A DNA stretch of 64,000 nt from contig NZ_JAGPYQ010000001.1 in NCBI RefSeq assembly GCF_018070025.1, positions 6,634,001 through 6,698,000 on the forward strand, written 5' to 3'. Below, one piece after another: positions 62,651 through 64,000 of the stretch (positions are counted from its first letter, which is position 1; the number at the start of each line of letters is the position of its first letter). The translations under genes and the position numbers were made by a program. The notes beneath the pieces were generated by a model. It saw nothing but the letters and a program-made list of their open reading frames with translations. It had not been told where the DNA came from and did not search any database. The DNA comes from Streptomyces liliiviolaceus. Its GTDB lineage: Bacteria; Actinomycetota; Actinomycetes; Streptomycetales; Streptomycetaceae.

Positions 62651-64000
62651 TACGGGGCCCCCGGGCCCAGTGCTTCGCGGGCTCGGGTTACCAAGCCGTC
62701 CGCTCCGCAGGATTGTGCCAGGGTCAGGCCTCGGTTGATTTCTGTGCGGGAGCGGGACGCGATGCCGTATTCGACGCGGGCCGCGGCGTGCTCGTACGCG
62801 CAGGGGGACGCTTCGAGGTACGTGACCGCCTGGGCGTACAGCGCGACCGACCGCTGGCCGGTCTCCAGCGCGGCGGCGCACCGCAGCGCCTCCCCGATGG
62901 CCGTGTCGGTCCCGAAGCGCTCCGCCTGGACACGGGCGTCCGCGGCCACCTCGGCCGCCCGGCGCGGGTCCTCGACGGCGAGGGCCCGGGCGAGGTCGCC
63001 CGCCCAGGGAGCCATGACCGTGTTGTGGCCGCCGCGGGCCTCGGCCATCTTCTCCGCGGTCTCCAGCTCGTTCACGCCCTCCTCGACACGACCGGTGGCG
63101 ATGAGCAGCCGGCCCCGTATCGAGTGGGTGTCCGGCAGGACGATCGTGGACGGGTGCGGCGGCTCGAACGAGTACCGTTCGGCGATCTCCTCGGCCTCGA
63201 CGACATGCCCGCGGGCGAGCAGCGTGTCGATGAGCATGCACGCCGCGGACCAGTGCATGGGCAGTCCACGGCCCACCCGGTCCGCGAGCCGCAGCGCCTC
63301 GCGCAGTGACTCGTCCGCTTCCTTGAGCCGTCCCCGCCTGCGGAGCACATATCCGCCGAAGGCGTGCGAGAGGGCCAGATGGCCACCGCTCCAGCCGGCG
63401 GACTCGTACGACCGCCGGGCCTCCGTGAAGAGGCTCTCGGCGCGGTCGAGCCGGTCCGCGTACGTGTAGGAGATGCCGAGCATCATCAGGAGCTCGAAGC
63501 TCCACTCGGTGTCGGTCCAGCCGAGGCCGGGTGCGAGGCGGCTGTTGACGAGCGAGCGGTCGCAGAGTTCGGCGACCTCCTCCGCGTTCTCCCCGCGGGT
63601 CATGGCGTCGAAGGCCCGCAGGATGAGCAGCGCGCGCTCGGAGTTGTCGCGGCCGGTGAGCGGTTTGACCAGCTGGGCGAGTCGGCGGGAGCGGCCGGGC
63701 GCGTCCTCCTCGCCGGCGTGGATGCCCTCCCACATGTAGTGCACGGCCTGCAGCCGCATCCGCGCGGGACCCGGTTCGAGCCGCTCGGCCTCCGCGTCGA
63801 CGACCGCGACGGCCTCCTCCAGCTGGTCGTTGTGGACGAGCGCCGAGGACAGCCGGCAGACCGCGTCGACCCGCAGGTCCGCCTCCAGGCCGTGCACGGT
63901 GAGCGCCTGGCGCAGATGGCCGATGGTGGTCGCGGGCGAGGTCAGGAGCGTGGCGCAGCCCAGTTCGTAGAGCACGCGCGCGTGGACCTCGGGGAGCGGC
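62650..64000 (-). CDS. LAL-type (LuxR-like) transcriptional regulator, 3' part only
   Basis: The frame is open to the window edge, so the start and the N-terminal ATPase region lie beyond 64000. The visible 450 residues are an alpha-helical TPR-like solenoid (LRQALTVHGLEADLRVDAV, then repeated LDRAESLFTEARRSYESAG and LKEADESLREALRLADRVG) as in large MalT/LAL-type regulators. The expected C-terminal LuxR helix-turn-helix is not seen: the protein ends QSCGADGLVTRAREALGPGAP, with the TAG supplied by the repeat array. Either this subfamily has no HTH, or the 3' end was replaced by the repeat. Call is by fold impression. Confidence 0.68.
   Translation of the reverse strand, partial: PLPEVHARVLYELGCATLLTSPATTIGHLRQALTVHGLEADLRVDAVCRLSSALVHNDQLEEAVAVVDAEAERLEPGPARMRLQAVHYMWEGIHAGEEDAPGRSRRLAQLVKPLTGRDNSERALLILRAFDAMTRGENAEEVAELCDRSLVNSRLAPGLGWTDTEWSFELLMMLGISYTYADRLDRAESLFTEARRSYESAGWSGGHLALSHAFGGYVLRRRGRLKEADESLREALRLADRVGRGLPMHWSAACMLIDTLLARGHVVEAEEIAERYSFEPPHPSTIVLPDTHSIRGRLLIATGRVEEGVNELETAEKMAEARGGHNTVMAPWAGDLARALAVEDPRRAAEVAADARVQAERFGTDTAIGEALRCAAALETGQRSVALYAQAVTYLEASPCAYEHAAARVEYGIASRSRTEINRGLTLAQSCGADGLVTRAREALGPGAP

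Noticed and set aside
62650..64000. Truncated pseudogene of a LuxR regulator
   Set aside because: The missing HTH and repeat-derived stop are suggestive, but the 5' part lies outside the window and some related regulators lack a C-terminal HTH, so pseudogene status cannot be supported.

Overview
The window is a 64 kb piece of a very GC-rich actinobacterial chromosome, almost certainly Streptomyces. The reasons are codon use with G/C third positions, GTG and TTG starts with GGAG-type ribosome sites, an SsgA-family sporulation protein, a WhiB-like protein, a two-domain small laccase and the gene set itself. From memory (not checked), the order ssgD, ABC-F, desaturase, wblH, laccase, LigD-polymerase/ligase, PcaV, pca operon resembles the SCO67xx region of S. 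coelicolor. No rRNA, tRNA, CRISPR array, insertion sequence or prophage was seen.

Layout. 1-7 kb: the 3' end of tex, an ABC-F ATPase, an unknown gene, a D-amino-acid-oxidase-like gene and a BCCT transporter. 7-12 kb: three secreted peptidases (M14, S15, M1). 12-19 kb: a MerR regulator, an SDR dehydrogenase, a CUT2-type sugar ABC transporter and an IclR regulator. 19-27 kb: a benzoylformate-decarboxylase-like TPP enzyme and a four-gene acyl-CoA operon (CaiB CoA-transferase, acyl-CoA dehydrogenase, thiolase, FadB-like enzyme) behind a promoter embedded in overlapping palindromes. 27-35 kb: a saccharopine-dehydrogenase-like gene, a 48-aa membrane protein, endonuclease V, a beta-propeller protein, SsgD-like and GPP34 proteins, an ABC-F gene with a structured leader, and DDAH. 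35-41 kb: an acyl-ACP desaturase behind three tandem operators, a giant HEAT-like protein, a WhiB-like protein and a VOC protein. 41-45 kb: a GH64 beta-1,3-glucanase and a LacI regulator sharing one operator motif. 45-51 kb: a small laccase divergent from two translationally coupled secreted proteins (ThuA plus PQQ-type sugar dehydrogenase; cupredoxin plus DUF1080). 51-54 kb: divergent LigD-type polymerase and ATP-dependent ligase, then a DUF3048 lipoprotein. 54.5-61.8 kb: MarR-type PcaV and the complete protocatechuate operon pcaIJFHGBL. 62.6-64 kb: the 3' part of a LAL-type regulator.

How it works together. Much of the window suits a soil saprophyte living on plant and fungal polymers: secreted peptidases, glucanase, laccase and sugar dehydrogenase outside the cell; sugar, betaine and peptide uptake or processing; and inside the cell the protocatechuate branch of the beta-ketoadipate pathway plus beta-oxidation. 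The most interesting group is the laccase / PQQ-dehydrogenase / cupredoxin cluster, which could form an extracellular copper-linked sugar-oxidising chain (an inference from domains and coupling).

A family of short inverted repeats (core GCGCAGTTCCCCGCGCCCCT, about 39 copies by eye) occupies eleven intergenic sites, mostly between convergent genes, where facing copies make long hairpins probably acting as terminators. In the array at 61.8-62.65 kb the repeats appear to supply the stop codons of both flanking genes. Starts given here were chosen by eye from ribosome sites and family alignments remembered, not from searches.
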